64,000 nucleotides of DNA from Membranipora membranacea. Lineage: Eukaryota; Bryozoa; Gymnolaemata; Cheilostomatida; Membraniporidae. Numbering within the stretch: position 1 is the first letter of the stretch; every line of letters begins with the position of its first letter. The translations under genes were made by a program, and so were the position numbers. Positions 37,154 through 50,800 of this stretch are shown here, in pieces. A model generated the notes under the pieces. That model searched no databases. It had not been told where the DNA came from and saw nothing but the letters and a program-made list of their open reading frames with translations. Location: positions 2,683,501-2,747,500 of the forward strand of contig OU612074.1 in the NCBI GenBank assembly GCA_914767715.1, in the 5' to 3' direction.

Positions 37154-37753
37154 TCATAGCATTGATTTGGGATGGAGCCGTCGACCCAATAACGGACCAA
37201 GGTGGGTGAAGGGTCTACCTTTTATGAAGCCACCATATTTTCCATTTTGACACAAGCCTGAGAAAGGTCTTCCATGGGCAAACCCATATATTGGCACCAA
37301 GCTAAGACACTCAATTAGAACATTCCATCTGACTTGTCTCTGCTCTGTGTAATGTCCAGCCAACCACCATAACCCAAATAATCCTAGTGTGATGTGAGCA
37401 ATGATCGGTTCCAGAGAAACATAGGGAGTTATTTCCTCTCTCCCAGCACTATAAATACGGTATGTTAGGAGCACTCAGCAGAATTAGGAAATTTACAATC
37501 AATTAAAGTTTTCCTTTTCTAATCTAACCTGTCAATCACAATAGATGATGTGGGGCAAAGTTTGTCTCTGGCTAAAGGACAAACGACTCTTTGTGGTCGA
37601 TAGCCTCCAATAATTGAGCGCTGTCCAAATGTCAAGTTATGAGAACTGGTGACAGAAATACACCAGTGATTAATATCAGGACAGCAGCGAGATGATGACA
37701 GTGATAACGATGATGACAATAATATTGATTACAAGGGTCAGCAGTCTGAACAT
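37154..37753 (-). pseudogene. Doubtful membrane-protein fragment, possibly frameshifted
   Basis: Reading the minus strand, ATG at 37753 opens a very hydrophobic segment (MFRLLTLVINIIVIIVITVI) that stops in frame. One base out of frame the sequence continues open as a Cys-containing stretch (CCPDINHWCISVTSSHNLTF) to a GT donor after 37529. After an 80-base intron (acceptor TTTATAG, exon from 37448) it continues with another helix (IIAHITLGLFGLWWLAGHY) and ends at 37154. The pieces look like a signal anchor, a luminal loop and a membrane segment, but a frameshift separates the first two and I recognise no family. It may be a pseudogene, a sequence error or chance. Confidence 0.25.
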
Positions 37754-38774
37754 TAAAACTATTGGTGTAACTTGATGTAGATTTGACTATTGTTGTCAAA
37801 GTTCTTACTAGATTGATTATTTCCCATGATGTGACAGAGCTATTTGTTTTTCAATTCTTAGCATTCTAAATTGATGCCAGGAATAAATAGGCTCTCAATT
37901 TTCCTCTTTCTCGCTCATCAATAGCTGTTCCTGATTCGTCGCTATCTTCGCCTTATTATCGTTGTCGTTGTGTCATTTGTAATCATAATAGTCACTGTAC
38001 TGAATCCAAACACGGAATGGCAATCGACCAATTTCGTTACACATCAACTCTGGAATAAAACAGCCTGACATCGAAGTACGTCTATTTTAAGTTACATCAT
38101 ACTATTTTGAACAAACTGTTTTCAGGGTAAACATTCTGACCTAGAAACATTGTTCTTTTTCTACTGGCTATTGTGGCAAGTGTAAAACCATTTTGTCCGA
38201 AATTGATACAATGGTTTTCGTTTCCGCTTTTGTTTTATTAATTAAAGATTTGATGAATTCAACACAGCGATTGTTGGGCAAGTGGACCGTATTTTCTTAG
38301 CCAGCACTGAACATAGATGTGAGTGTAATTTTAGCGCCAGATCAACTAACAGTAAAATCTCTGCAAGCTAAGAGATTATGGGTTGTATTACAACTGAGTA
38401 ATACTTACAAATACTTAGCGTGATATTAGCTAGATCAAAGAAGAATATTACACCAGTGAGGAGCTCTTGGTTGACATTGTTATGTAATAATAACCTGAAA
38501 GTTAACACTACATATTGGTCAGCCTTATGAGATTAAGGCAGTGATGTGACATTACTGCTCTAGTGAGCTAGGATCTACACTTTCTCAAAGTTCTGCAAAG
38601 CCTCGGATGTAAAGTAACCTGGCCCTGCGCTACAATTACGCTGTTCTTGAGGTAAGTTTCTTACCAATTGTCCATCCATGAGCTTGAGTTAAGTTTTCTG
38701 ATCAGTAATTCAAGAGTCAAAACTTCTAATAGAAACAAATAAGTTAATGAGCCTCATGGGTTGTTTCTTTCTAG
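37754..38774. other. Upstream region of the peptidase gene; probable untranslated exon
   Basis: There is no ORF of note. TTCTTGAG|GTAAGTTTC at 38650/38651 is a good donor, and TTTCTTTCTAG at 38774 a good acceptor right before the first candidate start exon. A 5' untranslated exon therefore probably ends at 38650, with the promoter further upstream; I see no clear TATA box. Confidence 0.4.
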
Positions 38775-38865
38775 GGCAACTTTGATAGATCATGATGGCG
38801 GCACTCCATCATCATCCGCAGGCTGTGGTCGGTAATGGAATGCTTCCATCATCAACGCCAGCAAT
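38775..38865 (+). CDS. M13 peptidase alternative first exon 1a (ATG 38792)
   Basis: ATG at 38792 opens [20 protein letters not shown] through STPA and ends in phase 2 at a GTATGT donor after 38865. It joins the common exon at 44481 in frame, giving a 780-residue protein with a 25-residue variable cytoplasmic tail. The upstream acceptor at 38774 gives 17 bases of 5' UTR. The frame is open past the donor for another 50 codons, so splicing is inferred from phase agreement with the other two first exons. Confidence 0.5.
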
Positions 38866-41800
38866 GTATGTATGTGCACTAAAATTAGTACCATCGTCCA
38901 GTTTTAACCTCAATCTCACCAGCTCACAGCCATCAACCAGCTTAAAGATTAGAACAATAATGCAGGGATTATTGCATTCATTGCAAAGGGTGGCTATCAT
39001 GTATGACAATCAATTAGGCGAAGATTAACAGTACTAAAGGGATAGAGAGTAAGATTGCGCATTTGTCCCTCATTCCATTTGGCTCTATGGGTGGCAGTAT
39101 ATTGGAGGCCACGGGGGAGGGGGTATGTTAGACTGTCATTTCTCTGCAAATTATGGAACATAGAATGTGACAGGAGATCGATATTCGTAATCACAAGCAC
39201 TTGATGGTTCTGGGAAGTTTTAAAGAGGATGAAAATCTTGTAGTCTTATCATTTTAGTTTTCAGGGCTTTAAATAGTTTATGTTGACCTTTTGGCTCAAT
39301 ATTAATTTTAATTTTAACTGCGGCTCCATAATTAAAGTTTTTGGCAATGACAATTTGTAATTTGGTTGATTTGTTGCCAAAATTTACAGTGCAATCAAAA
39401 CCAAAGTTATTATAAGATTACATTAGATTGATTTAGCATGAATCAACAGCTTTGGTTGGCAATGGGTCCGGCTGTCACACAGATCCTTTACTGGATCAAT
39501 CATTAAAGCCAGGAAAACTGATTTAAATATGCATACCATTACACTATAGGTTGTATGGATTTAACATAAGTGTCTGCCAAATGCTATGCTATAAATGAAA
39601 TTTGTAGTATCAGGAATGTCTGAAATGTTGATTTTTGCAGCTGATACTCATAGGATGTCATTACGAACTGTATATTTATCAGTTTTCACTACTGAGCTGA
39701 ATGGATATATAACCATCGTTTCATACATTATATGTGTAATTGATTTCAGAAGTAGTCCAGTATTGTACATTGTGACCTGAAGGAGAGATCTATACTGTCA
39801 CATCTTTATTTAGAGTACTGGATATTCTAATGCGCTGTTAACCTCAGGTGAGACAAATACTATATGTTTGTATATCCATTCGGCTTTATCTGTTATTGTG
39901 TACTCTGGCTCTATAATAACCATTTAAGTAGGTTGAGCCCCCCAAGCTCCCCTCCCCTCCCCGCACAACCCCCCCCCCCCTGCATGGTTTATCGACAAAT
40001 TTACATTGCTGAATCCATGTTCTTGGCCCTGGCCTCTGTTCACAGCGGTTATAGGAATCAGCAGCCAAGTGTATGATGACAATAAGTTCTTTGCTATGCT
40101 GACATAAGCAGATTGTTACTGCTGCTTGTCGAGTGATATTGTTTTGATCAGTTTTTTGTGTTGCATAGTAGCAGTTTTCCAGGGAATTATTCAATGTGTG
40201 CAGACAACACAGGCACTCATAAATATATCAGATAAAAGTTAGGCCATTCATGATGAACTATGTTGAATTGTTTTGTCTGTAATCTACAAATCATCTATAG
40301 ATCATATTGCATACTGCATCAAAATAATGAGTAAAAGTCCCTTTTTATAAGTGAGTGATTGTATGAGTAAAATTGACTAACAAAAACCAACTAACCAGTA
40401 CTAGTATGTGACCCATGGGCTTATTCAGGTCAGTATCAGTATATTCTATCTCTACAGTCATACCTGTATCTGGTCCAGGTAAGCAGAAGAGATCATCTTC
40501 GGTTGTACCATCCGCCTTCAACCCACAAGTAGGAATATAACAGTACGATAATGGCAGATCCTCAATCTACACTGCCTCTAACGCATTCTAATGGAAACGG
40601 GCAAGGAAAAAGTCACAAGTAAGTTTTAAAACTAACAATCTTTTGAAGCTTGTGATTAGATGTTCATGTTTATTATCTTGATGTTTGCTTGATAGGGGTG
40701 GGAGGACTGTTTTAATAGGAATTTAGGCATTAAAGTCTTGATATCTTCTCAATAGTGTTACATTGCACCATGATAAGCACAGAAGTCAACCCATTAGAGA
40801 CCGTTCATGTTGACTGTTCGATTAATGACATGATAGGATTTTATCGGTCAGCATTTGTTACTAGATTTATCTCAACCAGTATCTTTGTGTGTTTTGTTAA
40901 TCCAAATACGAGTATCCTCTCTCTGTTCCGTTTGTCAGACATATTTGGGGGATATTTTAACTTCACATAAGAGCTGATGGAGTTATTGCCCCTCTCATCA
41001 AAAGAGCACAAATCCAAATGTTAATTGATGAGAAAATTCAAGCCAAGGAGTTAGGGACATAATCCCTGTTGACACCATGCATGATTTTTTTCTTGAAACC
41101 CTAAAATGGAATTATTTGCCTTCATCTTATGGAATTCTATTAGAGGTTGAAATATCTGATCACCAGTAGATGCCGATACTAATTTATATGCCTGTCTGTC
41201 AAACTAAGGGGCTATACACCGTTTTTCATCCTTCAATCTGCATTTTACGTGCTTAAAGAAAATAGCTCAAACATGAAAGTTTCCTGTCAAATCTGTCAGC
41301 TCATATCAGGAGTAATTGAACCACAGATATATATTATATATATTATTTATATTATATATAAATACGAGCACAAAATGATATCACAATAATAAAGGGAAAA
41401 TGATTAGCCTGGCTAAGAAAATGATGATTCTTTAACACAAACAAGTGTAAAATATTGGCCAATCAAATCAGACGTAATATTCTTCTAAGATGCTATATAT
41501 AATGGGGTTGACAGATGATAATAATAAAGGGAAAATGATTAGCCTGGCTAAGAAAATGATGATTCTTTAACACAAACAAGTGTAAAATATTGGCCAATCA
41601 AATCAGACGTAATATTCTTCTAAGATGCTATATATAATGGGGTTGACAGATGATAAGCAGAAGCAGTAGGCTTTATTCCCCTGAGTGATTTTGTGCTCGT
41701 GTTGATTTTAAATCTTAGGACACTGTGTAAATACTACAAGTAATATGGCCAGCTCTACGAGCAAAACTAGGTGAGTAAAATATTCAGATTAATTTGATAA

Positions 41801-44800
41801 ACGCTTAATGCCATCGTTTTCGGTTGTGAAAGCTGTCAAAATTGTGTTTAAAATTTAACTAACTAATTTGCTAACTGTAATTATTTAGATCTAAGAGGAC
41901 CCCTCCTTTAATCAAGCTGCTGTTAGTTAGGTTTATTACTGACTTTTATTTTAGAATTTTCCCTTTTTCACAAGTCATAGCAATTTGAAAGCTGATACTC
42001 TGATTGGTCAATGTTTAATTACTTGACAATAAAAAAATCTTGGGCCATTCAGTAAAATTATGATGGTTTTAAACAGTTGCATAAAACACTCAAAAAAATT
42101 AATCAATCACAGAGCAAGGCCCATAGTTCAAGGGGAGGGGGCGCGCAAAATGCCAATTAGCGTGGCCTGAAATACGATGTAATGATTGTTAAAATCCACC
42201 GCATTTTGGACTTTAATTTGATTACTATATACGTTACAACACTTTGGACCAACCATCTGGTGTAACCATCTGGTGTAACCTCGTGCCCTCTCGGATTTTT
42301 GCCTCCCCTATCATTTTTTCTAAACTAGGGCCCTGCAAAAGTGAGGAGGAAAGTGTGGAATAATTCACATGCCTTTGTTTTAATTTTGTCCACTGCTCTG
42401 GTATTAATTAAGGTAATGTCAAAGACCGATCCGAATATCAACATATCATATACCGTTGGAAAGCTGCCGAGCTACTGAAAATATATACCTGAACAAAAAC
42501 TTGATTCAATGACGTTGTGTCATTTTAGGGAGGAAATGAGGCAGAAAACGCTGTTTTTGTCAAAGCATATGGGGGAGTCAAATTACATGCAAGAAATTTC
42601 AAACCAGGTGGAATGCATACTTAGAGATTGCATTCATCGTAAAATTTGATTTTCTTTGATATATGACTAGTCTAAACTGACTTTTTACGTCACGCCATAC
42701 AATGCATTTTTTTTTGTGAAGCCGTGAAAATATGTGAAATTTCAATCATTAATTCAAAACAGATCATAGGCTCGAAACAAAATTAATTATGATTTTCCTT
42801 TAGAGTACACTTCAAATGCCATACCTATCAATTTTCAACAAATTAGCTTGCATATTGCGAAAACAGTAGACTCTCGAACACAGCTAATATTTTTTGCAAC
42901 TTTTGCATAACGTCAAATGTGCTGTCCAAATGACCATTATTGTGGCTAAACAAAGTTTTTTTGAAAGTTCTCACATACGAAGCCGCTTTCATTAGCCATG
43001 TTGCACACAGGAAATGCCACAAGATTTTTTCCCTCCATCTTCGTTTTTCTTGAATTTAACGCAAAAGAATGCCAAAAACAGCTACTTTTTGGGACTTTTG
43101 AGGTGTTTTTGGCCTTTCTTTGCGTTAAATTCAAGAAAAACGAAGATGCAGTGAAAAAATCTGTTGGCATTTCCTGCGTGCACCATGGGTAATAAAAGCG
43201 GCTTCGTATGTGAGAACTTTCAAAAAAACTTTCTTTGGCCACAATAATGGTCATTTGGACAGCACATTTGACGCTATGCAAAAAATGCGAAAAATATCAG
43301 GTGTATTCGAGAGTCCACTGTTTTCGCAATATGCAAGCTAATTTGTTTAAAGTCAATATGTATGACATTTGAAGTGTACTCTGAGGGAAGGTCGTGATTA
43401 ATTTTGTTTCGAGCCTATGATCTGTTCTGAATTAATGATTGAAATTTCACATATTTTCACGGCTTCACCAAAAAAAATGCGTTGTATGGCATGACGTAAA
43501 AAGTCAGTTTAGACTAGTCGCATATCAAAGAAAATCAAATTTTACTATGAACTCAATCTCTAAGTATACATTCCACCTGTTTTGAAATTTCTTGCAATAA
43601 ATTTGACTCCTCCATCTGCTTTGACAAAAACAGCGTTTTCTGCCTCATTTCCTCCCTTTAATGACACAACGTCATCGAATCAAGTTTTTGTTCAGGTATT
43701 CATTTTCAGTAGAACGGCAGCTTTCCAACGGTATATGATATGTTGATATTCGGATCGGTCTTTGACATTACCTTAATATGAGATTGTTGTAACAGCGTGA
43801 TAAGATATTCAAAACAATCCTGAATGAAAATTGTAACTTCGTGCGACAAAACTCAACATAGTAGCTCCTGCAGGGACTATGGAATAATTCGTTTTTTTTG
43901 CACTTGATATCAACACAGAGTAAGGATATACAGTTTATACTCGGGTAACTGATCATGCTAATGGGGTAATTGTATCTTTTTAGCCACTATTACATGCATT
44001 CATTGACGAATTTTTTGTAGTGGCTTTGAATCAATCTGATTTTTCACACTAGATAATATAGTTTATACTTTGGCAACAGATCATGCTAACTGTATAGTTG
44101 TATATTTTTTAATCTGATTTTTTCACACTTGATATTATTGTATATAGTTGGGTCACAGATTATGCGATTAGTTGTACTTTTTTAGCCACTATTACCTGTA
44201 CTGTATTCATTGACATTATTACACAGATATTTGTATTTTCAGCGATTAGTGCTGACAGGTGTCGGTGTCAGTTTTGTTTATCTGATGACTTTTTCATTTT
44301 TGTAATAATCACAGCAAACAGGGTAAACATTTTAGAAAAAAATGCGTTTAGTATAGCTGACACCTTGAAGTCATCATTAGCTAATAGTTCTGCAAGGAAA
44401 ATACTCTTCTGCTATATTGAGACTTGAAATGCAGTGAGAGTAAAGTTGTATGTTTAAGTCTGTGTTTCTATCGTTAACAGGTTGGATATGGAGGATGTGC
44501 AGACAAAGCGCCCACCCTCTAAGATACCTATGATAGCCTTAGTGGTGGTGATTCTGATAGCCATAGCTCTAGCCATCGCTCTCGGGGTGGTGGTCAGTCA
44601 GAATAATGCTGCAAATCAAGCTGTAGTCGACAACTCTAACACTGATGGTCAATCTCAGGGAACGGACAGCCCAACTACCTCTGCAAGTAAGTGTGAGAGC
44701 AACATACTTACCATTCTAGTCGATCAATACAGAGGCCTACACACTATCGGATACTTGGAAACAGGAAAAATATTGATGTACGCAATTTTGCTAGATTTGC

Positions 44801-47800
44801 TCATTTTCAAATAGAATGTAAAGATGCTTATTTATTTTCGAATGTCATTTAAATTTTCAAGGTATTTGCACCACTTGCAATGGATACATTTTAGAGTTGT
44901 CACATAGATCATAATTTGTGTAATGCATCATGTAGGCTCCTGTAGACTGAGTGTATAGGTAGTTGGTTGCTTGAAGCCTCGTTTCACATGTCACCAACAA
45001 ACATTGAACTCGTGCGCCGATTTGTGACAAGGCTAACAGTAGCTTTCGGGAAGACCTGAAAACAAGAACATGAATACTAAGACAAAGTTCATCGCTCAGT
45101 ATAAATGTCATGAACTTTTCATTTTTCACTCATGTGGAGTTTTAATAGTCTTCTTCAGGTTTAATTCATCTTGAGGCTGCGTATTGATTGGTGAATCATG
45201 TCAACTTATAAAATCATGTCGGCACTGATTTAAAAGTATAGTTTTATTTGTACAGAAAAATTCTAAAATCGGCTACTTCCTTTTGCATGGGGAAATAAAG
45301 TATTAAATTGGACCATCTGGGCTTGTTGTGAGATAACCGGTTGAGAAAATGCAACTCCTATTGTAGACGGAATCACATATCCATTGGACCGCCTGCAATT
45401 TACAATATTTTACGCAGCAGCGCATGAGGTTGCAGTCAAATTATCTTTTGTTGTTAGATCAAAGTAGGGTTAATAAGGCTTACAGAGCCTTTGAAAACAG
45501 ATACTGGTATTCATATTCATAATTAAATTTGATCTGTCCCCATCTCAGTTAGGTCACAAAATAAGGACATTTCGTTGGTAAGATATTTTGTTTTTTACTT
45601 GGTATTGGATTAGGCAATCTCTGATATTCCAACATAGCCTGTAAAACCAGGCGAATTCTGTTATCGTGTTGGGGCTTCTCATATCCCTCTCTAACTGATC
45701 CTTGGTATCACAGGCTGACCGTTCCCTTTGTAATATAATCAGATCTCTACAGATAACACAGTTAGATTGTCCGATTAGATAGGTCCTGTTTGTACTGGGA
45801 TGAACTCAACTTATTTGCTCATCAGCTTTGCATGCATATAAAACAATAACACGAGAGTTTTGTCCTGTCCCTGCTTGCCACTGAACTTGATCTATTGTGC
45901 TTCTGTTGGTTGACAAGTGATCTTGTTACAACGTAAGCCGGGTTCAGAATACCTGTTGGGAAATAAGATGCTAATCCTGTTAGGTGCTTTTAAATTGAGC
46001 AGGGTTCTGAATAGAACAGGTTAATGTCCTATCAAGGAGTTGGTCCTATGCAGAAGGAACTTGTCATTTCTTTTAAATATGTTTCATGTCCTAACAATCA
46101 AAAATTTGATCAGACAACTCCTAATAATGTTTTATAAAGGTCACCTCTCAACAGGAGTGACCCTCCCTTTGGCAAGGGGCAACAAATGTGATAAGCTGCG
46201 GTGTTGAGGTTTCATCGACAAGTGCTATGATTAATATTAATATCAATTTTCAACAGACAAATCCAGAAATCATGCGAACCCTCAAATGAAAATCAATCTG
46301 GGTCAGCAATTTGAGAAGAAATTTGTTTACTTAAAAGTTCAAAAAGTGAGCGTGCTGAACAAATTGAATGCAATGATTAAGTTAGAAATGCCTTCGCTCA
46401 TTCTTTTTAAAGACCCATCGGTATTTCAAGCATTGGGCGTATAACAATCAACAGAAATGATATACAGGATAGAATATATCAAAGTATATTATTTTCTTTA
46501 TAGAGCCGTCCGATCCAGAAGGTGAAATCTGTATGACACCTGGATGTGTTCAAGCCTGTGAGTATATATCTTCTATATAGCCTTCTCGTCTTAGGGAAGG
46601 GGCGTCCCTGTAATATTAGTGAGGGGGTGACCCTCTAATATAAGTGAGGGGTGTCCCTCTAATATAAGTGAGGGGTGTCCCTCTAATATAAGTGAGGGGT
46701 GTCCCTCTAATATTAGTGAGGGGTGTCCCTCTAATATAAGTGAGGGGTGTCCCTCTAATATTAGTGAGGGGTGTCCCTCTAATATTAGTGAGGGATCGTC
46801 CCTCTAATATTAGTGAGGGGTGTCCCTCTAATATAAGTGAGGGGGCGTCCCTCTAATATTAGTGAGGGATCGTCCCTCTAATATAAGTGAGGGGCGCCCC
46901 TCTAACATTAGTGAGGGGTGACCCTCTAATATCAGTGAGGGGTGTCCCTCTAACATTAGTGAGGGGTGACCCTCTAATATCAGTGAGGGGGTGACCCTCT
47001 AACATTAGTGAGGGGTGACCCTCTAACATTAGTGAGGGGTGACCCTCTAACATTAGTGAGGGGTGACCCTCTAACATTAGTGAGGGGTGACCCTCTAACA
47101 TTAGTGAGGGGTGACCCTCTAACATTAGTGAGGGGTGGCCCTCTAATATCAGTGAGGGGCGCCCCTCTAATATCAGTGACTTCTGAAAATAAAATAGGGA
47201 GGGGAGGGATGTTGGCTTGCACTTCCTTCCCTGAAGCAAAAATCAACGCATCAGGCACTGCCCTAGTAAGTATGTGGTTTATGATACTACTGAGTACAGC
47301 TCTTTTGCAAGCTAAATCAAAATAACGACAGTTTTTGCCGCTATGACGGAGTATGGGGTCAGGTAAGCTTATGGTGTATAGTAAAAGATGATGAAAAGAG
47401 AAAATTAATCTCTATACCCCAATTATTATATTGGGTAGGTCCACCACATTTTTAAGCCCTCTTTGCTGGCTTTAAAAATTAGATAATGAAACATCAGCCA
47501 GGGAACAAAGCGCTAACTTTCAGGATGCAGAGCAGCTGCAAAGCGTTATTCATTGTTACGAAAGGCTTAGTAGGCTTAGGAGTGTTAGGAAAAAATAACA
47601 GATGTTAGTCCAAAAAAAGGTATAGAGATTATTATTATCTTCATTATTGTGATGTAACAACTTTTACATTTTTCTTATACCATAATTTACAGATAAAAGC
47701 TGCAATTAAAATTAGAGACCTATCAAATTTTGAAAATAGTAAGATTAACCTCATGCCATCCTATGCAGGCTTATGCCTGGGGCTTGAAGTTCCACATATT

Positions 47801-50800
47801 GGCCTGTAATATAAGCCCGTGTTAATATTATCTATCCTTTCCACCCAAAGTAAGCCATTAGAAGGCCACAGAATCCATTACAGAAAATAGGTTCAGGATC
47901 AAATTCAGAGGTGGACAAGTATTTCAGTGTGACCAGTGAGCTTCTTCCCTTGTCATTATCAATTAATAATTCTGATAGCCCTAACATGTGGTTGAATAAG
48001 AAAGATAACTCCAACTTCTAACATAGGAAATTCAGGCATTCTGAATTAAAAACATGTTATATTATTTAATAATAACAGAATATAATTTATTATATAATAA
48101 TAACACTATATAATATTTTAAAAAACTTATAACACTATATAATATATTACAACAGATTGTAATGACTGGTTGGCTTTTTTATTAGCGGCAGCACTAATGA
48201 ACGCTATGGACACATCTGTCGACCCGTGTGACGACTTCTTTATGTACTCATGTGGTGGATGGCTGAAGAAGAATCTCGTCCCTGAGGATAAATCCAGCTA
48301 CTCAACATTTACTAAGCTGAGAGATGAACTACTCGCCAATCTCAAAGGTAAACACACATTCAGTGATTATGAGTGTTTAGCTGGAATTCTAAAATCAGCA
48401 GAAATCTGATCATAATTCAACGAAGTATTTGCTCATCTAACTGTTATTTGGTTCAAAGAAACTCAAGCGGATCTCCCCTCACAGCAACAATCTCCACACA
48501 GCTGTCAATATGTGACGGGAGGTTTCCTTTTATATTATCATAAAAGATAAGAAATGTCCAAGCTAATTATCTACATATAAGATAATACATGATATACATG
48601 ATATATATGTTTGTGATTAGCTCTTCAGTAAGTTGACGCTAACCGGTATCCCAGAATGCACCTTTCTGGAATTTCCCATTGGGCTCAATTCAATGGGACT
48701 GACATGATCGGCCTTAGAGCACCAGGTCAAAGATGATTTGTGAGAATTTATTTCACAGGAATATAAGCAGGATCTGTTTCCATATAGTAATAATATTTAA
48801 GGATATTTTAACTCTAATTTGTGGCTTGGGTACTCCAAATTATCCCACTTGTGAGGAATGAAAACTGATGCCTCAAATCTGTGTCAGCCTCATGATAACA
48901 TTAAAAGACCCCAAAACTGTCGATCCCACCTCTTAGTGCCCCCCCCCCCCGCTTTGATCGCATTGAAATTAGTTTACCATCACAATTCACATTAACATAT
49001 CACACAACAACATGCATGTCAGTGGCTGGTCGTTCCTCACATGCAATAGCAATATTTTTTATTATCAATTCCATCGATCACATCCCTCACAGATCATTAT
49101 TGTGGCCTTATAGATGGATCAAAGATCAATAATGTAGTTATTGGTGGTGATACGAAATTATTTATGCATTTAAAATGATAATAATGACGATGGACAATGA
49201 TATCCAGTTTGTTTCAGAGTTTCCAAAAATCTTCTGCATTGACTTTGATGTTAGAAGTAAAACGTAATCTATGACATTCACTGAGGCCTATAGATAATGT
49301 AGGACACTGATCACTTGGTTACACCAAACCAAACTATCATAATTAGCCCTTCTATTCCTCGTCAGCAGCTTGCGTCATCATGACACAGTGTTCATATGTT
49401 GTGTCTAATAACAGGTTCAACGACCAAGCGAAAAAGGACCACATCAGGCTCTCCATTTCACTCACTTCTCTCTATGTGTGGTCAATTTATAACTTAGCTC
49501 TAAATAAGCAGTAGATTATTGAGGAGTAAGTTTTGGCCTTTGAAACTCTAGCCTCCTGTCCTGTCTGTGTATCTGCTCCTTGCATTTGTTATGTTTTACC
49601 TAATGAGCAATGGAGCAATGGAATGACCACCTCCCCATGTTTTGTCTTACAGAACAAAACAAAAAAATAAATGGCGCACTTGTGTCAACTTTTTATTTTC
49701 AAACAATTTGAATTAAATCTTTACAGCTCTGATGGAGGATAAGAGTGCGACGTCCGAACCAAGAGCTGTCACTGAGGCTAAGAATATGTATCAGGCCTGT
49801 ATGAATGTCGGTGAGTTACCAGCCTCAGATCATAGATCAGCTAGGGGGTCTTATGGTCATAACACACTAAGCTGTTGTAACCTCTAGAAGTTTGCACAAT
49901 GTCACCATCGTTAACATATATGCTGACAGCAGCCTCAGCTGATCCTCAGAGGTTTGATCAGCGATTTGCATGACATCACATTACTAATATATAATCCTCA
50001 GAGGATTAATGTGTATATAAACAATGATCGAGGATCTGCCGTGGTGGCAGCCTCTGTCAGTGTGTTTAGACCATTACGAATGATCTGAGGAGTTGCTGTT
50101 TAGCATTGGGAAAATGACTCGATGGCTAAACACTCTGATATTAATCAAGCCCTTATCTGTTGTTTTGTTTCCTAAATCTTAAATTCATCCATATTATAAA
50201 ACTGGTGTTTTCAAGGCCATATAATCTTGAATATAAATAACAAACAATCACATAGATAAACACAGGATTAAAAATGATGATTGTCTTGGCAAACAAATGA
50301 GTAATTAGCAGATCAGTTGGGTGCAAAAATTAAAATAAGAACATCAACAATAACCGATTATTTCAGGGTTCAGTAGGGCAGGACTGAATCATATAAGTGG
50401 AATGTGGGTCAGATATGAGTCCCACCCCTCACAGGGCAGTGATTGAACTGCTACCTCCCTCTGAGAGAGATTTACGGCTTGAGAAATATTTGGCCGGAGC
50501 TTAGCAAGCTCTTCAACCACTTTGATATCACTGTGTCAATAAAATTTAGGGCCTTGAGTAGCCTGAGTACCCTAATAAACATCATTGAAAAACATCCTGA
50601 GAGCCTTGCGCTACCTGAGGAGGGCCATTACTGTATTATTATCTTACGATGCTCTTATATCATACATCCCGGTGACCTTCGACTCCTGCTGATTAGCATC
50701 TTTAACCTGATGTCAATCTCCTCCGTACCAGCAACTGATTTTTTGGGCGTTTTCAAAGTCCCTGTTTTGAAAATCCTGTTGCTAAACCGCCATCTAATCA

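Noticed and set aside
46859-47325. Long open frames on both strands
   Set aside because: They follow from the 24-bp repeat (a multiple of three without stops) and encode only the repeated unit.
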